Shown here: positions 43,658 through 54,230 of the stretch, in pieces | Layout: the number at the start of each line of letters is the position of its first letter | Position numbering within the stretch: the first letter of the stretch is position 1 | DNA from: Trichaptum fuscoviolaceum | Taxonomy: Eukaryota; Basidiomycota; Agaricomycetes; Hymenochaetales; Trichaptaceae | DNA: 64,000 bases | Direction of reading: 5' to 3' | Assembly (NCBI GenBank): GCA_910574455.1 | Contig: CAJSYZ010000001.1 | Coordinates: 5,096,968 to 5,160,967, forward strand | Notes under the pieces: model-generated | Told to the model about the DNA's origin: nothing | Database searches by the model: none | The model's input: the letters and a program-made list of their open reading frames with translations, nothing else | Program-made: the position numbers and the translations under genes

Positions 43658-45166
43658 TCATTCCTCTTCTTCAACTACATCCTCCTCATCTGCATCTATA
43701 TCCTCGTCGTTGCTCTCTTCAAAGTCGTCTTCCTCCTGATCTTCCGTCTCACTCACAGGTCTGAATCTTATCCTCAACCCAACCGCCCAAGCCCATCCAA
43801 ACACACCCAGAACCGACAAACCAATCCAGGCCCAGCGCATCCGGTCATACTTCAGATCTTCTTCTGACTTTTCTTTCGAACCCTCTGCCCGACTTCTACT
43901 CTTTCCATGCGGGCGTATCTTATGCAATTCCCTGTATGGTAGTACGCTTTTGATCATTTCGCTTGGTGTTGCACGCGGAGCCTGGCGGACTCGGAGAAGG
44001 GGAGCGTGCGCATGCTCACGTGCGAAATCAAACGCAGATGCGTATGCGGACGATTCAGGGCTGATATCTGGAGAGGAATGGGAAGGCGAAACGGAGAGCG
44101 TGAGGGACTGTATTCGGCGGGCGTGCGAGTGAAGTTTCGGGTAGGAGGTGGAAATGAGGGTGCGTAGTAAATCGTTTGGTGCAGGAGGTACCGTGATTAA
44201 GAGGATGTGGGCCGCTGCATAGACATCTAGCGATGAAGGGCTGTGTATTCACCAGTTATAATTGAAGAAAGGATAACAAAGAGACAGAATATATCATACC
44301 GATCGCCGAAGTAATATGGCTTGTCACCCAAGAAGTTCGATAGAATCTCAAGTGGCCTTCGTGCCTTTCCGAGCAATTTCTCTCTCACAAACGCCTCCTT
44401 GACCTCGGTGTTTCCCCGTACAGAAGTTGGTGTTGCTGTCGCATTCCCTGCCACTGACCCGCGCAGTTCATGATCACGTCTCTCCTGTTCCGCTTCCTCG
44501 GTGTGCGCGTTCCAAAGTCCCGCCGCTTCGAGGCGCGGCCTATACTGGCTGCGCAGGCGATCGGGAACGTAGTAGCGCTGCGGCAATGACAGCAAGGAGG
44601 ACAGGAATGGTCGAGTGAACTCGAAGTAATTGTGTCTGAGAGTGAAGAAGTTGCACGCCTGTTATTTCCTTCAGAAGTGATCCTGAACAGAAGTTATGGC
44701 ACGTACGACAAGGTCACCAAGGTTCGCCGATGCGTAAGCAATCCAGGCAGTTTGTTGAGCCTTTTCGACAGAGCTTAGAAAAGCAGAGATGTCAGAGGTG
44801 GTTTTGTCCTGTTCGCTTGTGGTCTCCGTTTCTTCATCCTCCTCGTCACGAGGTTCAGCTGGTTGGTGCAGCCCGGAGATGTACTTTGTGATCGAGGGAT
44901 AGGACGCTATGCACGATAGCCCGTGAGTTAGATATGGCAACTGTCCTATGGAAATTATTTAGTGGACTTTAGTGGACAATTTTACTGAAGTTCTGGCATC
45001 TCTGCGCACCGTTCGGAGACAAATCTGGGTCTGTGCATTCCTCAACGACAAACTCGCCCGGTATTGCCAGTTGTGCGTAGATGATTACCGCTAGACATTC
45101 TGCGTTGATTGAAGGTAGTTCCCAGCCAGATGGCCAGACATGAAGCACGAGCTCGCTGTCTGACAT
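43658..45166 (-). CDS. SAM37: Sam37/metaxin-like subunit of the mitochondrial SAM complex
   Basis: Several exons, ATG at 45166 (MSDSELVLHVWPSGWELPS), stop at 43658. The N-terminal part is the Tom37/metaxin GST-like fold: LHVWPSGWELPSINAECLAV, then AQLPYLTHGLSCIASYPSITKYI after an intron. The middle has GST-C-like helices (AYASANLGDLV, NFFTLRHNYFEFTRPF, ILSNFLGDKPYYFGDR, SSLDVYAAAHILL). The C-terminus has one membrane anchor (WAWIGLSVLGVFGWAWAV) followed by a strongly acidic tail of Glu/Asp. Yeast Sam37 works with Sam50 and Sam35 to insert beta-barrel proteins into the mitochondrial outer membrane. The frame looks intact. Confidence 0.85.
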
Positions 45167-46329
45167 GGAGAGTAACTGAGTGGTCGCCGAACACAAGCGG
45201 CAACAATGAAGGTTGTTTGACAACTTCTTTCGATGTAAACAACTCCCGAAAATCTAACAATGTCGAGTCTCTTCCTCTCGTTCACCATCCATCTTGATGG
45301 CAAAACTTAGCAATAAGGGCATCTGCACCATCAAAATTACCACCGACATCTCGCAACAGGACAGCAGAGCACATTTCACTGTGCGCATCTTCATAAGTTT
45401 CTTGACTGCTGTTCGGTTCGATTGAATTCAAGCATACACTATACATGCAGGATCTCTGATGTCGGAAGCCAGATATCGATAACAGACATCTACACAACAT
45501 CCTGTTCGAGTCACACCCTCGTGTGCTTCATGGTGGAAGGATTATGTTGAGACTAAAGGAGTTCAGAGAGTGTGTACCCTGTTTTATGAAGATTCCGTTC
45601 TTTCATTCGGGATTAAGCCTTCAACTCCCGGTTGTTTATCTCTATCGCATTGGTCGTCGAGTGAAAGACAAGCGGAGTAAGCACAAAACTGACTTTGTTG
45701 CCAGTATTGCAGATGCATCTAATCCGAGCTATTGTTGGGTATGTTTCCTTGCTGGTATATCGATCCAGATTCGGCTAGCTGATACTTGTCAAAGGCAGCG
45801 GAAGAAGATCCTTCAAGCCTTTCATGAGGTCGTGCTATTGAATCTGGCATCCTTGCTTGAGCTCGGGAGGATGAATACTTCCGGTCAGCACTCAGTGGGG
45901 TTATCATACATGCGAACAGTAGCTTCTCCTATCATCAGTGATGAGAAGCAATGAGCGGCCTAATTCTCTACGCAGCGGGTGAGTTGCCATCAAATCTGCC
46001 ACATACTGTTCATAATCGGTATTGAGGTTGATTTCCTTCTACCATTGATGGCTCATTTGTAATCCCTTGTAGCTATCCTCTATGACATCGGGTCCGTCTT
46101 CGTGATTATCAGAGTGCAGAACGCTGGCCGCATTGCCCAGCGGTCCGTCTGTGGTCATCTCCCTCGCTCTCCGGAGTTTGCATCTTATCTTCAGCATCTC
46201 CGCGTCGACCGGGTATATATCGTAATATTCACATACGATGTAGTCAGTAATAAGTAAGTACGTGCTAGGTTATAATTCCTCTCACTTGAACTGCGCGTCG
46301 CAGCTTAATCTTGTTCCTATTGGGTGTCA

Positions 46330-46347
46330 AGTGATCAATTGATCACT
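46330..46347. promoter_or_regulatory. 18-bp perfect palindrome AGTGATCAATTGATCACT
   Basis: Uninterrupted dyad about 270 bp upstream of ABC transporter C. It may be a binding site for a dimeric regulator; only the symmetry is observed. Confidence 0.4.
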
Positions 46348-46396
46348 ATCGTGCCAAGGCGAGGAATGATTTCTATCCGAGTCATGAGCCTGGGAG

Positions 46397-46437
46397 GTAC
46401 TAGTAGTACTACTAATACTACTACTACTAGTAGTAGT
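46397..46437. repeat. ACTAGTAGTACTACTA word tract
   Basis: Repeated CTA/TAG triplets forming overlapping palindromes. The same word family occurs at 5431-5453, 52055-52077, 58437-58450, 61709-61870 and 62178-62275. Confidence 0.8.
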
Positions 46438-46616
46438 AATTGGGCGCCTATCGTACTTATATATTCTTCGGTGAGCGTTCTGGCACGTCCGAGTCGCCCT
46501 CCAAACTTGAAAGTTCCCCTCATCAGGCTCAGGCTACTATCGCTTAGGTCACACCAAATACTACAATACTCGAGCGGCTTCAAGTTACACTGCGGGGCTA
46601 CCTACCATTTTTAGTA

Positions 46617-49294
46617 ATGGGGAACGATGTGGCTTTCCTTCGATATCTAGAGTATCTGACCGGACGGACTGCAGTACGCCTGTACACTGTTCAATTCGGA
46701 GTCTGGACGCTGGCGATTCGTGAGAAACCGAGTTCGTTTACTATGTCCCTCCCGTCTTTAGAGGACGCGAAGCGACTTCTGCGTCGGTTTTCCCCAACTT
46801 GGACGTTCGTCAAGGACATATATAGAATAGCTCCTCGACAGTTTACAGTATACGTCCTTTACAAAGGATGGATGAGCTTAGAGATAGGATTGTCACTTTA
46901 CATCTCTGGACGGCTGAAGAGCTCGGTCCGTGTAATTTCTTTGCTATTATTGATATTTAACTGAGAAACAGCTTGCAGACGCTTGACCTTCTCCAAGGAA
47001 ACGACGCTTCAAGCAGAATATCTATTCTTTACGCACTGCTGGCTCAATCAACGCTAGCTCTAGTTAAGCAGCTAATCATTAAACTGACGTAAGTACGAGT
47101 AGCAACGAGGAACCTTACGATGGTTAGCATAATTAACATTGACTTGAAAATAACAGCTTTCATGATCTTCACGTCTTCAAAGATAGGGTCAAATTTCACT
47201 TTACCCAGAAAGCACTGTATCACGGTACGCGCTCTTACGCTGATTTTCAAAGGTTTGTATTGATCATTTTCTTTAGAGTTATCGGGTCTTGATGATAAAC
47301 CCATTGATAACATAGGTATGTCCGGCTAGATTTCTTATTATATATTCGTATAGCTCATTTGCAGTGACAGCCTTAGGAATAGGATCTATGCCTTCGCCTT
47401 CAAACTACATGCATCGTCGCCGTCGTCGTACAGTGCACTTGACGTCAGCCGGAAATGCGTGGCAGACGTTCGAGATGCTATCATCGACTATATCTTCTGT
47501 TACTCGATGCTTATCACAATTGGGCTTCGGATTTGCTCTTGTGAAGCAGTATGATTTCGACCCTATTTATGTGGGTATGACACTCGTGGGGCCTTATCTT
47601 ACCTTTATGAGACCTCCAAAGTACTACACCCAAGGTACGCCCCGCTATTGTGTCTTCTGTCTGTCAGATGGTCTTATGCCAATGGAAGAATACATGATAT
47701 ATTGCGCAAACGAAGCTTATAAACGGTTGACCTCTCTGCAGCAACTCGCTTTCAATAATATATACCGAGCAGACATTCAAAGTGATGGTGTAGGGACTTT
47801 CATCCTAAAAGGTGTGTGACTTCTCCATCCTAAGCTGATATCGGTCTCTTTATTTCTTATCCCACAGAATACAACCGCTGCCGGAATGAAGTCGGGGATG
47901 AACACACAGATCACGTTGGAGAACAATGGCACAATCAACAGCCTATATTTAAGAGTACTATCATTTGGATCCTTAGTACCATATCAACCGTGAGTTTCTA
48001 GATAGAATACGACGAAGTATCTGTTTTGACTGATACCATTTTCTATGTAGGAGTATTTTGTTCTCAAAGCCGTCCTAAAACCTGGGTCAATGACATTGAA
48101 CTCATACGCACTACTCCAACAAACATCAGACAATCTTTCGCAATCTATACACATGCTCAAACAAGAGCTGAAGAACACTACAATGCAACTTGATGCAATC
48201 AAGTCTTTCTACCCGGAAAACTCTACACCCTCAGACAACGACTCACTAGCAGAGACATCGGCATGGGACAGCTCAAAACTTGCCTCGCTTTCCACTATGA
48301 TGAGAAGTCCGCAACTCGGAATGCAAGTCGAATTTCGGTTAGTGTTCCCGTCCGCCTTGGCATCGTATTGTCTCTGAACAAGCATACAGGAACGTCTCCT
48401 TCACTTATCCTGGTACTACGAAGAGAGCTCTCAACGGCGTCTCTTTCGTCATCAAGCCTGGCCAGCTTGTAGCGATTGTCGGAGTGAATGGCAGTGGGAA
48501 ATCCACAATCACGAATTTGATCAACCGGCTGTACGATCCTGAAGATGGAGAAGTATTGGTCGATAATATCCCGATCAAACAATGCAGACTCGCGGATGTT
48601 CGCCGCTCCATGGCTATTCTTCGGCAGAACCACGTCCTGTACCCTCTCGGTATTCGTGAAAACATTGCCTTGGGTTTGCCAGATCAGGATGTGTCTGATG
48701 CTCAGATTGAGGACGCATTACGAGACGGCGGTGCTCACGGCTTCGTACAGAAGCTTCCTTACAAGATGGACACAAACTTGAGACCTGTTATAGTGAAGGA
48801 GGTATCCTCAGCTTCGTTGGAGCAAGAGCTGGGCTTGCCAAAGGAAATATGGACTAACCTGTCCGGCGGAGAAAATCAGCGTTTAGCAGCGTGAGTTTCG
48901 AATTGTCTCATGCTTTCTTGTAACAGTATTTACCTTGAATCACCAGATCAAGAGCTTTTCTGCGCTTGAAGGGTGGGAACATACGATTTCTGGCAGCCGA
49001 CGAGCCGAGTTCTGCTCTCGACCCAGAAGGTGAACACGACTTGTTCGCAAGGCTTCGAGAGCATCGCGGGGAAACAACTGTTGTATTCATCACCCATCGT
49101 TTCGGACATGTCACGAAGCACGCCGACTTGATTCTGTGAGTCCCTAGCTGAGATTGCGGCCTGTGTGCTCTGCTGACTGTGGCGGAAGGTGTATGAAGGA
49201 CGGTTTCCTTGTAGAGCAGGGGACCCACGAGGAGCTGATGGAGGAAGGCGGAGAGTATTACAAGCTCCATAGTGTTCAAGCGCGAGCATTCTAG
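46617..49294 (+). CDS. half-size ABC transporter C (TMD-NBD)
   Basis: ATG at 46617 (MGNDVAFLRYLEYL), stop TAG at 49292-49294. Multi-exon, with intron positions matching ABC transporter A. TMD landmarks are VQFGVWTLAIREKP, PTWTFVKDIYRIAPRQ and GLSLYISGRL. The NBD has Walker A GVNGSGKST (48481-48510), signature LSGGENQRLA (48856), Walker B/D-loop AADEPSSALDPE and an H-loop in FITHRFGHVTKHAD. It appears complete and ATPase-competent. It is convergent with an F-box pseudogene, mirroring the left edge of the window. It lacks the C-terminal extension of ABC transporter B. Substrate unknown. Confidence 0.85.
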
Positions 49295-49751
49295 GATGGT
49301 GAATTACTTATGATGTATTAAGGACGATATGGACGTTGATCACATTATCTGTCCCCTGCCTTTGAGGATGCAACTTCTGGCTTGCATAGTGGGTCTGTAT
49401 GTTAGGAAGACTGTGGCACGAAGAACTTAGAAGGCAAAACTATTGTACGGACAAGGGGGCAGTTCTGCGGATATGTGAAGGTCAATATTCAACCTCGCCA
49501 ATCTTCGCGGTTACAGAGACTCGAGCGGAACTTGGACAAAGCATTACAATGGAGGTAATCCTTAATGAAGATAAGAAAGAAATCTAGAAACAAAAAAAGT
49601 TTTTCCCAGCTTCACAAAACTTGAAGGCGGGCGAGGGGCCAGTCTCGAGAGCTGTACAAGGATGAAGGTAGGACAAATGGAATGGTACTGGCGCATTATG
49701 CTGTCCAAGCCGATCTGTAAAAATGGATAACCAAGGAACTGAAAAACATAA

Positions 49752-51044
49752 TTATTCGCGGGAACACGATACTGTAGTAGATAATTTATCCATCATCCCC
49801 ACATGCAATCGAGAAGTCTTAATCCAGTCAGATGACCCAGTGTCCAACACGCGGTCGTATTGGAATGCAAGGAGTTTCGGACAACGAGAGTGGTCTGTTC
49901 CGTTCAGCTGTACAGGCTCGGCGAGAGCGTGCAACATGCTGAATGAAATGGGTGTATCGGTCACCTCAAGTATTTGAAGGTCTGACGCCATATCCAGGAG
50001 TGCAGTCAATTCGTCGTCCGTCATCGAAATGCCATTGTTACAAAAGCGGTTTATACGAGTAGTGGACCGTTCCAGGAAGGAGAGAATGGTGGCGAATGTC
50101 AAACGACCGTCCGAATGTGATTGCGCATTGTTGACTTGTAAGCGGCTTAGCTTTGGCGCGGTCATATACTTGACAGGAAAGTCATAAGCAGATTCCGTCT
50201 CCAGAAAATGCAGGTTCCCTAGAACGACGGAGTTGTGCAGCTCCCCAAGTTCGGCCTTGACTTCATCGTATGTCACCCGTTAGTTCCTCCAGGAGAGGAA
50301 AGAAGTACGGGAACTTCTCAAAGTTATCTAAAGAAATCACGGTGTCGTTAAAAGCGAGCATCGTGATGTTCGCTGTGTACAGAATATCCAAATCTAACGA
50401 CATTCGGCTGAGTATAAGGTATTGCAGATTCGGTGGTAAGCGGTCATCAACGAGAAAGCGGTCTGTCGACACATCCTGCCCGGTTAGGTAAAGAGTTTCA
50501 AGCTTTGGCGCATCGCGAATGGACAGCGTTCGGTTATTTACTTGCGAGTCATCGAGTACGACGACTCGTTTTAGTGCCGGAAGCTCTAGGGTCGCCTGAC
50601 TCTGAAGAAGAGGGAGACAGATCTTGCTTATTTGCAATACTTTCCATCGATGACTATGCTTGATAAGAATGTCGTTTAACGTTGTGTCTTTGGCCATGCA
50701 GTATGGGCAATGATTTCGCGCATCATCGGGATCGAAATTGAACTTCAACGAGAACGGGAGAGGGGAACACCTTTTCAACCACTCGCAAAGAATGGCACAA
50801 GGGACTTTGAGGCCGTCATCGAGCGGGAACGTGCTTCTCCTGAAACACAGACAGAGTCGACACCATTATCGACGGTAAGCCAGAGCCACATCACACCACC
50901 TCTTTTGACGTGAGTCAGGATGACCGGTGCTTCATAAGGTAAACGCCCAGGGAGGTCATCGTCATCTTTTGGTTCCGGAAGACAGCTCAGGAAAATTTCG
51001 CCGAGAAGTTCCGGAGAGTTAAGAACAATCTCGGATACTGTCAT
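49752..51044 (-). pseudogene. F-box/LRR gene broken by two frameshifts and a stop
   Basis: Starts MTVSEIVLNSPELLGEIFL, an F-box-type opening, followed by LPYEAPVILTHV. Directly afterwards (CGTCAAAAGAGG, near 50905) the F-box continuation (QKRWCDVALAYRR) is one frame away. That frame then meets TAA (near 50870) before resuming as CRLCLCFRRSTFPLDDG. Leucine-rich segments follow (ALKRVVVLDDSQVNNRTLSI, APKLETLYLTGQDV, LPPNLQYLILSRMSLDLD). At about 50277 a further one-base change splits EELTGDIR-stop from TYDEVKAELGELHNS. The tail matches the fragment at 1-351. Not functional as read. Confidence 0.7.
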
Positions 51045-52677
51045 ATCAGTCAGGAGGATGTTAGTGAAAACACTAGGTATGTATTCGATACGAAGCTAGG
51101 TTAGTTATGGGTGTAAAATGGAAGACGGAGAACGCGCCTGTTCTATCTCTGATTGCCGTAGCAGTACTGACTGTCTTGAGTTGAAATAGACAAGTTGGTT
51201 TGTGAGAAACGAAGTATAGGAGGGCGAGAAACGTTTCATCAGAAGCTCAGCCTTTATATAAAGGAGCTGCATGCTCAACCATCAAAGACGTCAAATGTTT
51301 TGAATAAAGCCATATTTTCACAACCCAGAGCGGGGTATGGTCACGGTGGTCAAACTTGAAAGACATCCAATGCCCCCGCCCTTTACTAGAGATTGCAGCT
51401 TGATTTTGAGCGATAACCATCGGTTGTCAGAGCTTTATTGATCTAAGGAATTCGACAATGGTGGTAGTGGTTGGACTCGAAGGGCGCCTAGCCTTAGAAT
51501 TTTCAATTGGTAGGCTTCGAACTTTGAAAACGTGAGAAACTTAAACCCGCCGACGGACCAAAACTCTAAAGTCTTCGATACCGTACCTTACATCAGGGAA
51601 ACTTCCTTTTGCTTACGGCGACTGGCGCGTCCTGGCGCGCCCTGAAGCTTTCTTAAATGGGTCGAAGCGCTGCCACGCTTGCCTGAAGGGTTGTCTGGCT
51701 GCCTGATGGCCTTAAAACACGGCGTTTCAGGATAAAATCAGTGCAAAAGGAGGGGAATTGTACATCAGGCGGCAAGCCAGGATTAAGTGAGGTTTAAGCA
51801 CCGGCATGCCAGTGGGCAGTTCAAGTGCAATGGTAAGTGCAACATAAGTGCATCAGTTTCGAAACGGAAGTTCTCCAAATTGGATGTCATCACTCAACTT
51901 TGATGCTGTGTATCATTGCACTTACCAACTTGAATACATATTATATCTGATAAACACATGCCAGCAATATGATATTTCTAATCTTTCATAGTAAAGTAAA
52001 ATGTTTGTTCTGGTGGAAGCGAGAAAACAATTTGCACTTGAAGGAGCACCGCTACTACTACTACTAGAGTAGTACTAGCCTGAGTCATGCCTGTGTCGAT
52101 TTAAGTTGTTGTGGAAATTTTGAAAAGTCAAGCCCTGAATCATAGAGAGAGACTGGAAGATGGTAGACTACTTGTAAGTGAATAAACAGTGCTGAGGCAG
52201 GAAGTTATACATACCCTAGCATTTTTTGAACGAACCTCACACCTCTCATAACAACCGACGCTGCCACTAGTAGCGTCAGAATTCTCCGAGTCTATCGTAT
52301 ACTGTAGGAAACAAAGGGTCAGCTTTCATTCTGTACTGAGATAGTAAACGGCTTGAATCACCTTTGTCAATCGCGTCCTCTTCGTCCAACTCGCGCCTTC
52401 CTCCGACTCGGACTCCGCAATTAGACATAAATGCTGCTATGAAGCGCAGGATAAAGGTTATAATGTTGAGTAGCATGACAGTTAATGATCGCGCGAGCAT
52501 AGGATATTTAGCAAAGAGATATTTTGTCCTCCTTTTATAACTTGAAGCTGTTTGAACCATTCTTCTGGATTATTCGAAAGAGCGCTCACCGCCCACCGCC
52601 TGCGAGTCCGAGTCACACTGCGCAGCGCTCTGATTCTGATGGAAGAGAATAAATCCGCTTTAGTACGAAATCAAGTA
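51045..52677. other. gene-poor stretch, start of the palindrome-word tract
   Basis: No supported gene. A 94-codon frame at 52276-52560 (minus) has one hydrophobic segment (MLLNIITFILRFIAAF) but no other support. An ACTACTACTACTAGAGTAG tract lies at about 52055-52077. Confidence 0.45.
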
Positions 52678-53040
52678 AAGTTCATCTTGAAGTCGTCTTC
52701 TTGATTTCATTACTCTGAAGAAGCATTGGGAGACTTTGTTATATCTGATTTCCGAAGTTGATCCGGAAAAAAGAACTCACAAAATTTTAAGAGATCGAGT
52801 CACAGTCATCTTGAAGCTGTCTTCATTTCTCTGAAGAAGCATTGTGAAGACTTTGTGATATTTGATTTCCGAGGAGACGGAAAAAAGGAACTCACGAAAT
52901 TTTAAGAGATCGAGTCACAGTCATTTTGAAGCTGTCTTCATTTCTCTGAAGAAACATTTAAAAACTTCGTGATACCTGATTTCCAAGGACTCGGAATCGG
53001 TAACGGAAAGAAGGAACTCACGAAATTTCAAGAGATCGAG
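52678..53040. repeat. three imperfect tandem repeats of about 120 bp
   Basis: Each unit contains CATCTTGAAG(C)TGTCTTC or CATTTTGAAG, then TCTCTGAAGAA, GTGATATTTGATTTCCGA, a CGGAAA run, AACTCACGAAATTT and AAGAGATCGAG. Units begin near 52678, 52799 and 52916. Non-coding. Confidence 0.85.
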
Positions 53041-54230
53041 ACACATTCAAACTGTTTCAAGCCCACTCAGGCTAGCACTCCTCCTCGTCCACCACACTTT
53101 CTATCTTCGCCTCTTGGGTCCGAGTCTGCGGCTGTCCGCCTTAAAGCATGCCTTCTTTTGAGTGACCGGGGAACCGCGGAGGGGGGTGGTGCGACAACTT
53201 TCCAATCGCCTACTAAACACTGAGTCTTTCAACGTTCAAGCTCAGGTAATTTCGTTCCTCGTCTGGGCCTGTAATTCCGAGCGATAGCGAGGTTGTGTAG
53301 TTCGCCCACGTCGCCGTAGGTTTCTTGGGCTTCCTCGAGGAAAACGGTGGAGGAAGTACAAGTTCAACAATACAGCCTGAGGTGGGTGTAAAAAGCGGTG
53401 ACTCAACTTGAAGTGACACTGGCAGTCACAGGATACCTTCCTATGATTTTGGCTGTGCGCTCACTGGCACTGCCAGTGGCACCAAGGCTGCCACTGCCAG
53501 TGCAGTGGCAGCAGGCTGAGCTAAAATCTATGCTCTTGTTCACTTTTTCCTGCCTCATTTTCTCGATATTATCTCAAAAACTTATATGATATCCATACTT
53601 CTATCACTATGCAGTTCTTGAGACCTCAAATGTGATGGTAAAGTGCTTTAACACCCTTCTGTCCTTCATGAGGGGTAACATGTGACAAATTAAGTAGTCA
53701 CTGGCAGGCTGTAGCTTCAACAAGTTCGAAAACGAAGCTGCTCAGGCTGACGTTTGTCAGTGCCAGGACCAGCAGAGATGATGTCGCGTGCACTGAAATA
53801 GTATGTAGTACGAAGCCTATCATCATGATGGTACATATGAGTTGTGGTTCCTTGGATTGCATTCATATTTACTCACCTTTTCTATCCACTCTATTTCATG
53901 TTTCTCCGAGTCTTCAGGAGGTCCTTCAAGTTCTTTCTTCGCCGTTCCCCATCCTTCAAGTTGTACAGACCTCGTACATATCTATCCCTATTTCCTTTAT
54001 GCCGTAAACCATCTTCATGCTGCCTCTTCGTGCATCGTCTACAATATATATATCTCACAGTATTTGCAGAAATGTATCTTATGATAAACCCACTACTATA
54101 GCAGTATTACTCGAACATGGTGGTAGTTCGGTACCGGAGTCTGAGGAGGGTCAGAGTCCACTGCCACTGGCAGTGGCAGCCTGAGCTTCAACTTGAACGA
54201 TGGCAATGCATCATGATCCGACTTGGAGGC
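53041..54230. other. gene-poor stretch with CAGTGGCA and TTCAAGTT words
   Basis: No supported gene. A dense CACTGGCACTGCCAGTG cluster lies at 53460-53512, and a CCACTGGCAGTGGCAGCC cluster at 54165-54182. Confidence 0.6.

Larger units (their letters stand above)
45167..46616. other. intergenic, promoters of SAM37 and ABC transporter C
   Basis: No supported gene; a 143-codon frame at 45523-45954 has no recognised domain. Contains an 18-bp perfect palindrome at 46330-46347 and a GTAGTACTACTA-type tract at 46397-46437. Confidence 0.5.

Noticed and set aside
45523..45954. 143-codon frame between SAM37 and ABC C
   Set aside because: No motif, no paralogue and no splice context; probably chance.
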